64,000 bases of DNA from CAWEYO01 sp963813315 (GCA_963813315.1 CAWEYO010000020.1:124001-188000); one strand, 5' to 3'. Positions 8,749 through 18,251 are shown, counted from the stretch's first letter. Numbers and translations: made by a program. The notes: a model not told the origin generated them from the letters alone.

Positions 8749-9114
8749 TCAACCGGTTTCAGCCAGCGCGCGTCGCGCCGCGGCTCGATGAGCTGGCGTC
8801 AAATGGGCGCGAATCGCCGCGATTGCCGCAGTGAGCACCGCGACATCATCGGTGAAACCGAGACCGATGATGACGTCGGGAATGGTGTCGGCTGGCAAGA
8901 CAAAATAGGCAAGCGCTGCAAGCAGAATGCCTTTCGCCCGCAGCGGTGTGCGCGTGTCGAGCGCACAGTAGTAGGCGGCGACGACATCTTCCATGAACGG
9001 CACCTGCCGCGCTGCCTTCCTTACGGTTTTCCAGAACTTCTCGCGCACCTCGCTTTCGCCGGCATCGCCGTCGCCAAAGAAAGCGGCAAAATCGGAAATC
9101 CTGCTCTTTTCCAT
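8749..9114 (-). CDS. YkvA/DUF1232 family small membrane protein
   Basis: 121 residues with the DUF1232 core LAALAYFVLPADTIPDVIIGLGFTDDVAVL at roughly 65-95, split here by hydrophobic helices. The family is a short membrane-associated protein of unknown function, common in alphaproteobacteria. The gene is alone, divergent from the phosphatase gene downstream. Confidence 0.88.
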   Translation of the reverse strand: MEKSRISDFAAFFGDGDAGESEVREKFWKTVRKAARQVPFMEDVVAAYYCALDTRTPLRAKGILLAALAYFVLPADTIPDVIIGLGFTDDVAVLTAAIAAIRAHLTPAHRAAARRALAETG

Positions 9115-9247
9115 CGCCAGCCACTCCTCTGGGCAGATGTGGGAAAGGCGGCGATGCAGTGCAAGATGGCGCAGACCCTAACAAAGATTCCTCTCGCAGG
9201 AGTGCGCTTCCGTGGTAATCGCGTGCTTCTTGCTTTCCGAGGAAAAC

Positions 9248-9766
9248 ATGCTCGCCAAGCCGCCCGCTTCCGTCTTGTTGGTCTGTCTCGGCAATATTTG
9301 CCGCTCGCCTCTGGCTGAAGGCGTGCTGCGCACGGTCGCCGAGGCGCGAGGGCTCGGCGGCCACGTGCTGATCAATTCCGCCGGCACCGGCTGCTGGCAT
9401 GCTGGTTCTGCGCCCGATCCTCGCTCCATTTCGATCGCTGCCCGTCACGGCATCGACATCTCAAGCCAGAAGGCGCGCAAGGTCACGGCGGAGGATTTCG
9501 AGCGCTTCGACCTGATCCTGGGCATGGACTGGTCGATTACCGACGAACTGCGAGCGCTGGCTCCCGCCGGCGCGCAAGGCCGGGTGCATCTTTTCCTGGA
9601 ATTCGCAAATGGGGGGCCCGGTGAAGTGCCCGATCCGTACCATGGCGGCGCGGACGGCTTCGTGAAGGTCTACCGCATGATCCGCAACGCCTCCGAGGCC
9701 CTCGCCGACAGGCTCGGCTGGGGTGTGTCGGCGCCGGTAAGCGGCCAGGCTTCCTCGACAATGTAG
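9248..9766 (+). CDS. Low-molecular-weight protein-tyrosine phosphatase
   Basis: 172 residues from the ATG at 9248. The P-loop is C13-LGNIC-R19-S near the N-terminus, matching CX5R(S/T), and the general-acid aspartate lies in VPDPYHGG. Bacterial members dephosphorylate tyrosine kinases of exopolysaccharide pathways or arsenate; nothing nearby fixes the role. The last 97 bp overlap the convergent thpR gene. Confidence 0.92.
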   Translation: MLAKPPASVLLVCLGNICRSPLAEGVLRTVAEARGLGGHVLINSAGTGCWHAGSAPDPRSISIAARHGIDISSQKARKVTAEDFERFDLILGMDWSITDELRALAPAGAQGRVHLFLEFANGGPGEVPDPYHGGADGFVKVYRMIRNASEALADRLGWGVSAPVSGQASSTM

Positions 9767-10266
9767 GGCCCGCCGCCGATTAAATCGCGCGACGACATCA
9801 GAACGAAGCGCCCCACCCTGAAAGGCAAGGTCGCGAAGTTGCCGCGGCTGGACAGATAGTGTGCAACATCCTGCGGGCTCGAGTTCCGCAGGCGCGCCAA
9901 AGTGACATGCGGCATGAATTTACGCGGATCGGCCGGTATGCCCATGCGCTTGCATATGCGCTCGATTTCCGCTTGCAGCGCGCCAAGTTCGGGCGAGGGC
10001 ACCACCCCGGCCCATACGGCGTGGGGCTTTCTGGAGCCGAAAGCGCCCACGCCCGAGAGCGCGAGCGAAAAGGCTGGCCGGCGCACACGGTCAAGCGCGT
10101 TGGCTATCTCGTCGGCAACGTGGCCTTCGACGTCGCCGATGAAACGCAGTGTCAAATGGTAGTTCTCGACATCGATCCAACGCGCTCCCGGCAAGCCTCC
10201 GCGCAGCAGGGAAAGAGACAACGCGGCATCGCGTGGAATTTCGAGGGCGGTGAAAAGTCGCGGCAT
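9670..10266 (-). CDS. thpR: RNA 2',3'-cyclic phosphodiesterase ThpR (LigT family)
   Basis: A 198-residue 2H phosphoesterase with both catalytic motifs, HLTLRF and HVTLAR, on either side of the fold. The start at MPRLFTALEI (10266) matches the family N-terminus; the ORF extends upstream without conservation. The family hydrolyses 2',3'-cyclic RNA ends. The C-terminal tail beyond EEAWPL is longer than usual and runs antisense through the end of the phosphatase gene. Confidence 0.92.
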   Translation of the reverse strand: MPRLFTALEIPRDAALSLSLLRGGLPGARWIDVENYHLTLRFIGDVEGHVADEIANALDRVRRPAFSLALSGVGAFGSRKPHAVWAGVVPSPELGALQAEIERICKRMGIPADPRKFMPHVTLARLRNSSPQDVAHYLSSRGNFATLPFRVGRFVLMSSRDLIGGGPYIVEEAWPLTGADTPQPSLSARASEALRIMR

Positions 10267-10387
10267 GGCTACCTCCCCGAATCGAATTGTCACCCCTAGC
10301 GAATCACCGATACGAAATGTGAGCAAGATGTTTGTTGGTTGAACCCGGCGATCAAGCTTCCGCTACGTATGCGCGAAAGTTCACGAA

Positions 10388-11023
10388 TCAACCCTTTGCG
10401 GTTATCAGCTTTTCGATCTCCGGCAACATGCGTTCGACCATGCGCTCTATGCCGGCGGCATTGGGATGCATGCCATCCTCCAACAGAAAACCGCGATCGG
10501 CGGCGACGCCTTCGAGGAAGAACGGATAGAGCGGGACACCGTACTTTCTTGCAAGCCTCGGATAAACGCCGTTGAAGGCGGAGGCATAGTCGGCGCCAAG
10601 ATTGGGCGTGGAACGCATTCCCACCAGGAGCACGGCGATGCGGCGCTCCTTCAGGCGCAGAAGCATCGTGTCAAGGTTCCGCTCGGTAACCGCGGGCGCC
10701 ACTCCTCGCAGCATGTCGTTGGCACCCAGTTCCAGAATGACGAGCTGGGTGCCGTCGGATACCGACCATTCCAGCCGCGAAAGGCCGCCGCTCGTCGTGT
10801 CGCCCGAAACGCCGGCATTTGCGATCACGACATCGTGACCCTTCTTTCGTAGTGCCGCCTCCAGCTTCTCGGGAAAACCTTCGCCGGGAGCCAGACCATA
10901 ACCGGCCATCAGACTGTCGCCGAAGCCAACGATCCTGTAGGGCTCGGCGGACGCGGCCGAAACCATTGCGGCAAGTGCCAGAAATGCACAAAAGAGCAGG
11001 CGTGCAGGATGTTTGAATGCCAT
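10388..11023 (-). CDS. tesA: Arylesterase / TesA-like SGNH hydrolase
   Basis: 211 residues. A signal peptide covers residues 1-26 (cleavage near ASA-EP), so the enzyme is periplasmic. SGNH blocks are present: GFGDSLMAGYG with Ser37, GANDML, and DGMHPNAAG with the Asp-x2-His pair. It is divergent from an ABC ATPase/permease pair, the same arrangement as tesA / ybbA-ybbP in enterobacteria. This supports a TesA-like lysophospholipase/thioesterase identity. Confidence 0.93.
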   Translation of the reverse strand: MAFKHPARLLFCAFLALAAMVSAASAEPYRIVGFGDSLMAGYGLAPGEGFPEKLEAALRKKGHDVVIANAGVSGDTTSGGLSRLEWSVSDGTQLVILELGANDMLRGVAPAVTERNLDTMLLRLKERRIAVLLVGMRSTPNLGADYASAFNGVYPRLARKYGVPLYPFFLEGVAADRGFLLEDGMHPNAAGIERMVERMLPEIEKLITAKG

Positions 11024-11084
11024 GAAACGCCACCCATATGACGGGAACTGTGTCCACCTCACCGACATATAGGGCCGATGCGTA

Positions 11085-11843
11085 GTGACAAAAACCATCA
11101 TAGAGCTGAAAGATGTGTCGCTGACCCTCGGTGAGGGGCCGTCTTCGGTCCATGTGCTCACGAAAGTCAGTCTCGATGTGGCGCGCGGCGAGGCAACCGG
11201 CATCGTCGGACCCTCGGGCTCCGGCAAGTCGACGCTGCTGATGGTGATTGCCGGGCTGGAGCGCGTTGATTCGGGCACGGTCCGGATCGCGGGTGAGTTG
11301 CTGAACGGCAAGAGCGAGGACCGGATCGCCGCATTCAGGGGCCGCAACATTGGCATCGTCTTTCAGTCTTTCCATCTCATCCCGAACATGACGGCCTTGG
11401 AAAACGTAGCCGTGCCGCTGGAGCTTGCCGGCCACCGCGATCCTTTCGGTGTCGCGCGGCACGAGCTTGCCGCTGTCGGCCTGAGCGACCGCGTGACGCA
11501 CTATCCGGGCGAGCTGTCCGGTGGTGAGCAGCAGCGGGTGGCGATCGCAAGGGCGCTGGCGCCGGATCCGGGCATCCTGATCGCGGACGAACCGACAGGC
11601 AATCTGGACCAGGCGACCGGCCGGCAGATAGCCGATCTCCTTTTCTCCAAAGCGAAGGAGCGTGGCATGACGTTGGTGCTGGTTACGCATGATGCAGCAC
11701 TTGCAGCCCGCTGCGCCCGGCAGGTCGCTATGCGCTCGGGACGCATCGAGGGCGGCGACAGAATGCCGGACGCAGGCATGGCGAGCGCCAGCGCGGCGCA
11801 GCCCGACCTGGTTGCCGCCACCCCCATGGATAAGGACGCGTGA
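11085..11843 (+). CDS. ybbA: ABC transporter ATP-binding protein, YbbA/LolD type
   Basis: 252 residues from a GTG start. Walker A GPSGSGKST is at 42-50, the signature LSGGEQQR near 144-151 and Walker B ILIADEP at 164-170. It belongs to the MacB/LolD-type ATPase group. The stop codon abuts the permease ATG directly, so the two form an operon. The pair probably extracts a lipid or envelope substrate, which would fit the neighbouring periplasmic esterase. Confidence 0.93.
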   Translation: MTKTIIELKDVSLTLGEGPSSVHVLTKVSLDVARGEATGIVGPSGSGKSTLLMVIAGLERVDSGTVRIAGELLNGKSEDRIAAFRGRNIGIVFQSFHLIPNMTALENVAVPLELAGHRDPFGVARHELAAVGLSDRVTHYPGELSGGEQQRVAIARALAPDPGILIADEPTGNLDQATGRQIADLLFSKAKERGMTLVLVTHDAALAARCARQVAMRSGRIEGGDRMPDAGMASASAAQPDLVAATPMDKDA

Positions 11844-14438
11844 ATGGCCGACCGGGTTGGCAGCGCGCAAGCGACTTCGTTTGATGCGAATTCAATGCTG
11901 CGCAGCCTCAGACTGGCCGTCCGCTTTTCGCTGCGCGAGATGCGCGGCGGGCTTTCCGGCTTCCTGATCTTCCTCACCTGCATCGCGCTTGGCGTTGCTG
12001 CGATCGGCGGGGTCAATTCGGTGGCGCGCGCGATCAGCACCGGCGTCGCGAATGAAGGCCAGGCGCTGCTTGGCGCCGATATTCGTTTCGAGCTCAATCA
12101 GCGGGAGGCGACGGCCGCGGAGCGTGCTTTCCTCGCCGCCATCGGTCGCGTGGCTGTCAGCGCCTCGATGCGTTCGATGGCGCGGCTTGAGAACGGATCG
12201 GACCAGATGCTTGCTGAGGTGAAGGCGGTCGACGGCGCCTATCCTCTCTATGGTACGCTGAAGACCGATCCGAAAATGGGCCCCCTGGAGTTGCTTGGCG
12301 AGCGGCAAGGAGCCTTTGGAGCGGCGGCTCCTGACCTTTTGTTCGAGCGGCTTGGATTGGAGGTGGGGGACCGGATCAGGCTTGGCAGCGCAACCCTTCA
12401 ACTGACGGCAAGGATCATCACCGAGCCGGACGCGGCGTCGGATGGTTTCGGTTTTGCTCCCCGGCTGCTGATATCGCTGCAGGCACTGAGCGCCTCCGGC
12501 TTGATCCAACCTGGCAGCCTGTTCGAATTCGCCTACAAGGTCCGGCTTCCGGTGGGCGCGAGCGATGCGGACCTGGTGGCCGTTCGTGATAGGGCAACGA
12601 GTGAACTTCCGCAGGCCGGCTGGAGTGTCCGAACGAGAAGCAACGCCGCGCCGTCGCTGTCGGCCAACATAGAACGCTTTTCGCAATTCCTCGCACTTGT
12701 GGGGTTGACGGCGCTCGTGGTCGGCGGGGTGGGCGTGGCGAATGCCGTTCGGGCATATCTTGATGGAAAGCGAAGCGTGATTGCCACCTTCAAGAGCCTT
12801 GGCGCATCCGGCGGCTTTGTCTTCACGGTCTATCTCGTGCAAATTCTGCTGATCGCCGCGCTTGGCATCGTGGCTGGTCTTCTCGCCGGCGCATTGATGC
12901 CCTTCGCGGCGAATGCCGCGCTGCAATCGCTGATCCCGGTGCCGGCGGAGACAGCCATCTATCCCGGCGCCCTGGGGATTGCCGGGCTCTTCGGCGTACT
13001 GGTGACACTGGCTTTCGCTTTGCTCCCGCTTGGCCGCGTGCGCGACGTGCCGGCAACCGCGCTGTTCCGCGAAATGGGCTTCATGGGCCGCGGCTTCCCG
13101 CGGCTGGTCTACGTGATTTCAGCAGTCGCCATAGCGTCGGTACTGGCATTGCTCGCCGTGCTGTTTTCGGCCGACCGCTATATCGCGTCGATCTTTGTCG
13201 GAGCCACCGTCTTTGCATTCGTCGTGCTTCGATGCGTCAGCTGGTTGGTTCAGTGGCTGGCGAAGAAGAGCCCGCGCGTGCGGTCGACCGCGCTGAGGCT
13301 TGCCGTCGGCAATATCCATCGACCGGGCGCCCTCACTCCATCGGTCGTACTTTCACTCGGCCTCGGCCTGACGCTGCTTGTCACGCTGGCTTTGATCGAT
13401 GGCAATCTGAGGCGGCAAATCACGGAAAGCTTGCCCGAACGGGCGCCGAATTTCTTCTTCGTGGACATTCAAGGCGCGGAGGTCGAAAATTTTGCCCGGC
13501 TTCTGAAGAAGGAAGCGCCGGGTGGAACGCTGGTGCGCGTACCGATGCTGCGGGGGCGGATCGTCGCGCTGAACGGCATCGATGTGCAGAAGATCGCGGC
13601 ATCGGCGGGCGGAGCCTGGGTTCTGCGCGGCGACCGCGGCATCACCTATTCCGAAACCGTGCCGGAGAATGCGACGCTCGCGGCAGGCCAATGGTGGCCG
13701 AGGGACTATGCCGGCGAGCCGCTGGTGTCGTTCTCGGCGGAAGAAGCCGGCGAGCTCGGCCTGAAACCCGGCGATACGGTGACTGTAAACGTGCTCGGCC
13801 GAGACGTCACCGCGAGGATCGCCAATCTTCGCCAGGTCGAATGGGAATCCATGGGCATAAATTTCGTCATGGTGTTTTCGCCGAATGCCTTTGCCGGAGC
13901 GCCGCATTCGTGGCTGGCGACCTTGTCGATGGGGAGCGCGACGCCGACGGACGAGTCGCGAATTCTCAATGCCGTGACAAGGGCTTTCCCCGCCGTGACG
14001 ACCGTTCGGGTCAAGGATGCGCTTGATGTCGTCAACCGGCTTGTCGGCCAGCTCGGCGCCGCAATCCGTGCCGCGGCAAGTGTGGCACTTATCGCATCCG
14101 TGCTGGTGCTTTCAGGCGCGCTCGCCGCGGGCAACCGCGCGCGCATCCACGATGCTGTCGTGTTGAAGACTCTCGGCGCTACCCGACGAATGCTGATTGC
14201 CGCCTTTTCGCTCGAATACATGCTCATCGGAATGGCGACAGCCGTTTTCGCTCTTTTTGCGGGAAGCATCGCGGCATGGTACGTCGTGGCGCGGATCATG
14301 CTGCTGCCGATCGCGTTTCTTCCATATGTGGCCGTGACGACGATCGCCGTAGCGCTGTTTCTGACCGTCGGCTTCGGGCTCGCCGGCACTTGGCGCGTCC
14401 TCGGGCACAAGGCGGCGCCCGTGCTGAGGAACCTTTAG
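11844..14438 (+). CDS. ybbP: ABC transporter permease, YbbP type (FtsX/MacB family)
   Basis: 864 residues with the paired FtsX architecture: a transmembrane helix near 30-60, a large periplasmic part, helices near 270-450 and three or four helices at the C-terminus. It starts on the base after the ATPase stop codon. Proteins of this class work with a LolD-like ATPase as mechanotransmitters or lipid extractors rather than classic importers. The gene is full length. Confidence 0.93.
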   Translation: MADRVGSAQATSFDANSMLRSLRLAVRFSLREMRGGLSGFLIFLTCIALGVAAIGGVNSVARAISTGVANEGQALLGADIRFELNQREATAAERAFLAAIGRVAVSASMRSMARLENGSDQMLAEVKAVDGAYPLYGTLKTDPKMGPLELLGERQGAFGAAAPDLLFERLGLEVGDRIRLGSATLQLTARIITEPDAASDGFGFAPRLLISLQALSASGLIQPGSLFEFAYKVRLPVGASDADLVAVRDRATSELPQAGWSVRTRSNAAPSLSANIERFSQFLALVGLTALVVGGVGVANAVRAYLDGKRSVIATFKSLGASGGFVFTVYLVQILLIAALGIVAGLLAGALMPFAANAALQSLIPVPAETAIYPGALGIAGLFGVLVTLAFALLPLGRVRDVPATALFREMGFMGRGFPRLVYVISAVAIASVLALLAVLFSADRYIASIFVGATVFAFVVLRCVSWLVQWLAKKSPRVRSTALRLAVGNIHRPGALTPSVVLSLGLGLTLLVTLALIDGNLRRQITESLPERAPNFFFVDIQGAEVENFARLLKKEAPGGTLVRVPMLRGRIVALNGIDVQKIAASAGGAWVLRGDRGITYSETVPENATLAAGQWWPRDYAGEPLVSFSAEEAGELGLKPGDTVTVNVLGRDVTARIANLRQVEWESMGINFVMVFSPNAFAGAPHSWLATLSMGSATPTDESRILNAVTRAFPAVTTVRVKDALDVVNRLVGQLGAAIRAAASVALIASVLVLSGALAAGNRARIHDAVVLKTLGATRRMLIAAFSLEYMLIGMATAVFALFAGSIAAWYVVARIMLLPIAFLPYVAVTTIAVALFLTVGFGLAGTWRVLGHKAAPVLRNL

Positions 14439-14439
14439 G

Positions 14440-14578
14440 GTGTGTTGGTATTCAGGTGATGCCGGCCTGCAAATGGCGGTCTTCTCCGCTTCCGGTACTC
14501 ACGTACCCAAACGTACGCTCTAGTGCCGGTTCTCGAAAACCGCCATTTTCGACTCGGCCTGACCCGATCCCAACACAC
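14440..14578. mobile_element. MITE-like palindromic element, family D, full-length copy 1
   Basis: 139 bp bounded by GTGTGTTGG and its exact complement CCAACACAC. Inside are paired arms AAATGGCGGT / ACCGCCATTT and CCGGTACTCACGTAC / GTACGCTCTAGTGCCGG, so the whole element folds into a long hairpin. A second full-length copy in opposite orientation lies at 27361-27498. It begins two bases after the ybbP stop and codes for nothing. Confidence 0.85.
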
Positions 14579-14747
14579 GCTAGAAGATTTTAGGACGACC
14601 CACGGCCGGTTTCGGGTCGTTACGGGTCTTGTCCTTCAGAGAAAGAAGCATCATATTTGGCGGCAGGCATGCTGGAGTCCCGCCAGCGGCGCCTGGGCTT
14701 GTGAAAATGCCCGACACCCGACGGGGCAGAAGCAACAGAGGAAATCC

Positions 14748-15491
14748 ATGGCTGACCTTCGCAACTATCAGGCACGCGTTGCCGCGGCGGGCACCCGCAC
14801 AGACGCTGCCATCGACGAGGGCCTGCGCGCCTATATGGTCAAGGTTTACAACTTGATGGCGCTTGGCCTCGCGATCACCGGCGTCGTTGCGTACGGCGCT
14901 TTCGTCCTTGCCGTTCAAAATGGCCAGCTGACCGCGTTCGGCCAGGTGCTGTTCACCAGCCCGCTGAAGTGGGTCGTCATGCTCGCCCCCCTCGGCATGG
15001 TCTTTTTCCTTAGCGCCCGCGTTCATGCGATGAGCGTGTCCACGGCGCAGACGGCGTTCTGGGTTTTCGCCGGCCTGATGGGCCTGTCCCTATCGACCAT
15101 CTTCCTGGTCTACACCGGCGCCAGCATCACCCAGACCTTCTTCGTGACGGCCGCCGCTTTCGGTGCGCTGTCGCTCTACGGTTACACCACGAGGCGCGAC
15201 CTAACTGCGATGGGATCGTTCCTTATCATGGGCGTGTTTGGCCTCATCATCGCGATGGTGGTCAACATCTTCCTGCAGTCTTCGGCCATGCAGTTCGCCA
15301 TCTCGGCGATCGGCGTGCTGATTTTCTCGGGTCTGACCGCCTATGACACGCAGAAGATCAAGGAGATGTATTTCGAGGGCGACGATGTGCTGGTCTCCGG
15401 CCGCAAGGCCATCATGGGCGCGCTGACGCTCTATCTCGACTTCATCAACCTGTTCACGTTCCTGCTGCAGTTCCTCGGCAACCGCGAATAA
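14748..15491 (+). CDS. Bax inhibitor-1 / YccA family membrane protein
   Basis: 247 residues with seven hydrophobic segments, the BI-1 topology. The C-terminal SGLTAYDTQKIKEMY block with acidic residues near the last helices is the conserved family signature. Characterised members are pH-gated calcium leak channels or FtsH-associated proteins; the role here is unproven. The ATG at 14748 follows an AGAGGAAA ribosome site. A strong terminator follows. Confidence 0.92.
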   Translation: MADLRNYQARVAAAGTRTDAAIDEGLRAYMVKVYNLMALGLAITGVVAYGAFVLAVQNGQLTAFGQVLFTSPLKWVVMLAPLGMVFFLSARVHAMSVSTAQTAFWVFAGLMGLSLSTIFLVYTGASITQTFFVTAAAFGALSLYGYTTRRDLTAMGSFLIMGVFGLIIAMVVNIFLQSSAMQFAISAIGVLIFSGLTAYDTQKIKEMYFEGDDVLVSGRKAIMGALTLYLDFINLFTFLLQFLGNRE

Positions 15492-15521
15492 TCGCGCTGC
15501 AACTGCTGGTCCTACAATCGG

Positions 15522-15550
15522 AAAGGGCGGTCGGCGGACCGCCCTTTTTC
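15522..15550 (+). terminator. Rho-independent terminator after the BI-1 gene
   Basis: Stem GGGCGGTC / GACCGCCC with a GGCG loop is followed directly by TTTTTC and TTTT. It lies 30 bp past the stop codon. Confidence 0.88.
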
Positions 15551-15626
15551 TTTTGCGGGGCAAACTCGTAAACAACCTGGCTTTTGACATAGGCAGCATG
15601 AACAGGTGCATAAAAAAGTGAGCAGC

Positions 15627-16199
15627 ATGCGAACAAGGTCCGCCACAGAAGCTGATCTTGACCGGATCACCGAAATCTACACCGACGCCGTGATCCACGG
15701 CACCGCAACCTATGAGTTGGAGCCGCCGACACGGGCGGAGATGGGCGAGCGATTTGCCGCGCTTTCGGCAGGCAGCTTCCCCTTTCTTGTCGCCGAGAAT
15801 GGGGAAAAATTGACCGGCTACGCCTATGCCGGACCTTTCCGCGCGCGGCCAGCCTACCGTTTCATTGTGGAAGACTCCATCTACGTGGCGCCGGAGGCCA
15901 AGGGCATCGGTGTTGGTGCGCTGCTGCTCAAACGCCTGATCGTCGAAGCCGAAGCACTCGGTTTCCGCCAGATGATCGCCGTGATCGGCGACGGCAGGGC
16001 GGACAGCCCTTCCGTGAAGCTGCACGAAAAGCTCGGCTTTCGCTTCTGCGGCACGCTCGCGGGTTCGGGCTACAAACACGGGCGCTGGCTGGACACAGTC
16101 TTCATGCAGCTTCCCATGAACGGCGGATCGGCCGAAGAGCCGGATCCCTTGTCGATGCCTGAGCGCGCCTTCCGGGAAAGGGCGAGAGATCGGCTCTGA
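15627..16199 (+). CDS. GNAT N-acetyltransferase, phosphinothricin-acetyltransferase-like
   Basis: 190 residues. The N-terminus IRxATxADLxxITEIYTDAV followed by TYELEPPT is characteristic of the Pat/MnaT group that acetylates phosphinothricin, methionine sulfoximine or related amino-acid analogues. The acetyl-CoA loop reads EAKGIGVGALLL. The substrate is inferred only from this resemblance. An upstream GTG at 15618 is an alternative start. Confidence 0.88.
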   Translation: MRTRSATEADLDRITEIYTDAVIHGTATYELEPPTRAEMGERFAALSAGSFPFLVAENGEKLTGYAYAGPFRARPAYRFIVEDSIYVAPEAKGIGVGALLLKRLIVEAEALGFRQMIAVIGDGRADSPSVKLHEKLGFRFCGTLAGSGYKHGRWLDTVFMQLPMNGGSAEEPDPLSMPERAFRERARDRL

Positions 16200-16203
16200 C
16201 GGA

Positions 16204-16330
16204 CTGAAACCGGTTCCCATTTATCGTGGAATTGGTCTAGAGCGGCGGACGCAGCGATGGAATCGCTGCGGCTGCTCTATCTCTTTGTTTTGAGCGTCGG
16301 ATTTTTCCCGAAACCGGTGCCCGCTCTAGC
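16204..16330. repeat. Rhizobial palindromic element, family A, reverse orientation
   Basis: Read on the minus strand this contains CGGTTTCGGGAAAAATCCGA, then CGCTCAAAACAAAGAGATAG, a hairpin of GCAGCGATTCCATCGCTGC, and a second GGGAACCGGTTTC block. It is the reverse of the copies at 5.6 and 55.5 kb and slightly longer. Confidence 0.78.
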
Positions 16331-16382
16331 CTCGTCACCGGACGTCAACGGTGCCTTAAGCCTTGGGCGTCACTATGGCCGC

Positions 16383-17171
16383 ATGGCTGGACTAGGTCTT
16401 CCCAAGCTCAGATGGCTGGTAATCGGCGCGGTGGCTGCCGGCATATGGGCGCTCCGACAGGAGCCGATAGACCCAGGCAAGTGCCACGCGGTCTCGCGGC
16501 CTCTGGAGCTTCTGTCCGAAAAACTGACAGACTTTTCGGACAGAATCATGCAGAAAGACAAAGTGTCTTGGCGAGACGCCGGTTCAGGGAAACGTCACTC
16601 TGCGCAAGTCTCGGCCGGTCGAAGGCAGCCGGCCGAACTCGCAACCCGAAACTCGCCGCGGCCGGACGCTCAGCGAGCCACCGAAAGCGCCGCATCGCGA
16701 CCATCGAAGGCCATTGCCAGGTCGATGGCGCCATCAGACAAGCCCGCCGCCGAGCAGTTCTACACCACGTCGCGTGTGCGCCTGCGCACCGAGGCGGGTG
16801 TGGGCGCGTCGACCGTGGCGATGCTTGAACCGGGCCAGGCTGTGACCATCCTCGGAGCTTCCGGCAAATGGCGATGGGTTTCGACCGCCGGGCGCAAGGG
16901 ATGGGTGCATGGCGACTATATCGGCCTGCCGGCATTTCATGGACCGCGGCCGAAGGAAATGATCGTCGGCGCCCGCGCTAATGCCGCACCAAAGGACGCC
17001 TTTTCGGCGTGGAGCGGGCGCTCTCGCATGGCGGCCACGCGGAAGCGCCCCGCAAGGCCGCCGCAACGCGGCGACTGCCAGTGCCCGTACGATTTCATGA
17101 TCGACGGCAACCAGTGCGGCGATCGCAGTGCCTATGTCATGCGCGCCGGGAAGGGTCAGTGCTACCTCTAG
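16383..17171 (+). CDS. SH3 domain-containing membrane-anchored protein with C-terminal cysteine motif
   Basis: 262 residues from the ATG at 16383; the ORF continues upstream, but only through repeat DNA. Residues about 8-22 form a membrane anchor (LRWLVIGAVAAGIWAL). A bacterial SH3 domain lies near 125-185 (YTTSRVRLRTEAG to GWVHGDYIGLP). The tail has CQCPYDFMIDGNQCGDRSAY and a final CYL, a cysteine-rich module seen on other rhizobial SH3 proteins. SH3b domains often bind cell wall, so a periplasmic envelope role is likely. Confidence 0.8.
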   Translation: MAGLGLPKLRWLVIGAVAAGIWALRQEPIDPGKCHAVSRPLELLSEKLTDFSDRIMQKDKVSWRDAGSGKRHSAQVSAGRRQPAELATRNSPRPDAQRATESAASRPSKAIARSMAPSDKPAAEQFYTTSRVRLRTEAGVGASTVAMLEPGQAVTILGASGKWRWVSTAGRKGWVHGDYIGLPAFHGPRPKEMIVGARANAAPKDAFSAWSGRSRMAATRKRPARPPQRGDCQCPYDFMIDGNQCGDRSAYVMRAGKGQCYL

Positions 17172-17375
17172 CGCGGCAATCGGCCGGCTGGCGATGGATC
17201 TCGGCAGTTTTGGGGGTTGCAGCTTCGTCGATCCGATGCCACATCAGTGCGGACGCGAGCGCAGCGGAAGGCGGACCGCCTGATGCATGCATGCGGCGCC
17301 GGATCACCCGCTGGAGGTCTTCGTGTGTCGCGCTGATCGTCAATTCGGGTGCACGCTCACATTTCGGACATGCAT

Positions 17376-18203
17376 ATGGTCACCTACCTCGACGCCGCCA
17401 CCGCTCCCCTTCGCAACACAGGGCAAATCCGGCTCTATGGCGAGGGCGCTTTTGCCGGCATGCGCAAGGCATGTGATTTGACGGCCCGCTGCCTCGACGA
17501 GCTGGCCGACTTCGTGAAGCCCGGCGTATCGACGGAATCGATTGACCGCTTTGTCTTTGAATTCGGCATGGATCAGGGCGCGCTGCCCGCCACGCTCAAC
17601 TATCGGGGTTATACCAAGTCGTCCTGCACTTCGATCAACCACGTCGTCTGTCACGGGCTTCCCGATCAGAAGCCCCTGAAGGAAGGAGACATCGTCAATA
17701 TCGACGTCACCTATATCCTGGATGGCTGGCACGGCGATTCCAGCCGCATGTACCCGGTGGGCCAGATCAAGCGCGCCGCTGAACGACTACTGGAAGTCAC
17801 CCATGAATGCCTGATGCGTGGCGTGGCGGCCGTGAGGCCCGGCGCCCTGACCGGTGCGATCGGCGCTGCGATCCAGGCATACGCCGAAGCCGAACGCTGC
17901 TCCGTGGTGCGGGACTTCTGTGGCCATGGTGTCGGCCAGCTTTTCCATGACGCACCCAACATCCTGCACTACGGTAATGGGGGCGAAGGCGTGGAGATGC
18001 GGCCCGGCATGATCTTCACCATCGAGCCGATGATCAACCTTGGCCGGCCGCATGTTAAGGTGCTTTCCGACGGCTGGACCGCAGTCACCCGCGATCGTTC
18101 GCTCTCGGCCCAGTACGAACACACGGTGGGCGTCACCTCTACTGGGTGTGAAATTTTCACGCTTTCACCTAAGGGGCTCGACCGGCCCGGCCTGCCATCC
18201 TAA
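17376..18203 (+). CDS. map: Type I methionine aminopeptidase
   Basis: 275 residues from ATG 17376. The catalytic and metal ligands are all present: His93 (VVCHGLP), Asp110 (VNIDVT), Asp121 (HGDSSRM), His184 (GHGVG), Glu217 (IEPM) and Glu248 (YEHTV). Spacing matches the E. coli enzyme apart from one residue between the first two. It removes initiator methionine from nascent proteins in the cytoplasm. It is followed by radC on the same strand. Confidence 0.96.
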   Translation: MVTYLDAATAPLRNTGQIRLYGEGAFAGMRKACDLTARCLDELADFVKPGVSTESIDRFVFEFGMDQGALPATLNYRGYTKSSCTSINHVVCHGLPDQKPLKEGDIVNIDVTYILDGWHGDSSRMYPVGQIKRAAERLLEVTHECLMRGVAAVRPGALTGAIGAAIQAYAEAERCSVVRDFCGHGVGQLFHDAPNILHYGNGGEGVEMRPGMIFTIEPMINLGRPHVKVLSDGWTAVTRDRSLSAQYEHTVGVTSTGCEIFTLSPKGLDRPGLPS

Positions 18204-18251
18204 TTTGCCGGACGGCCAAGATAAGCCGGGAAATGCTGGGACCAAGTGTAA

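Noticed and set aside
14440..14578. Insertion sequence
   Set aside because: It has inverted ends but only 139 bp and no transposase reading frame.
15606..15627. Longer start of the GNAT gene at 15606
   Set aside because: The family N-terminus begins at 15627 and no ribosome site precedes 15606.
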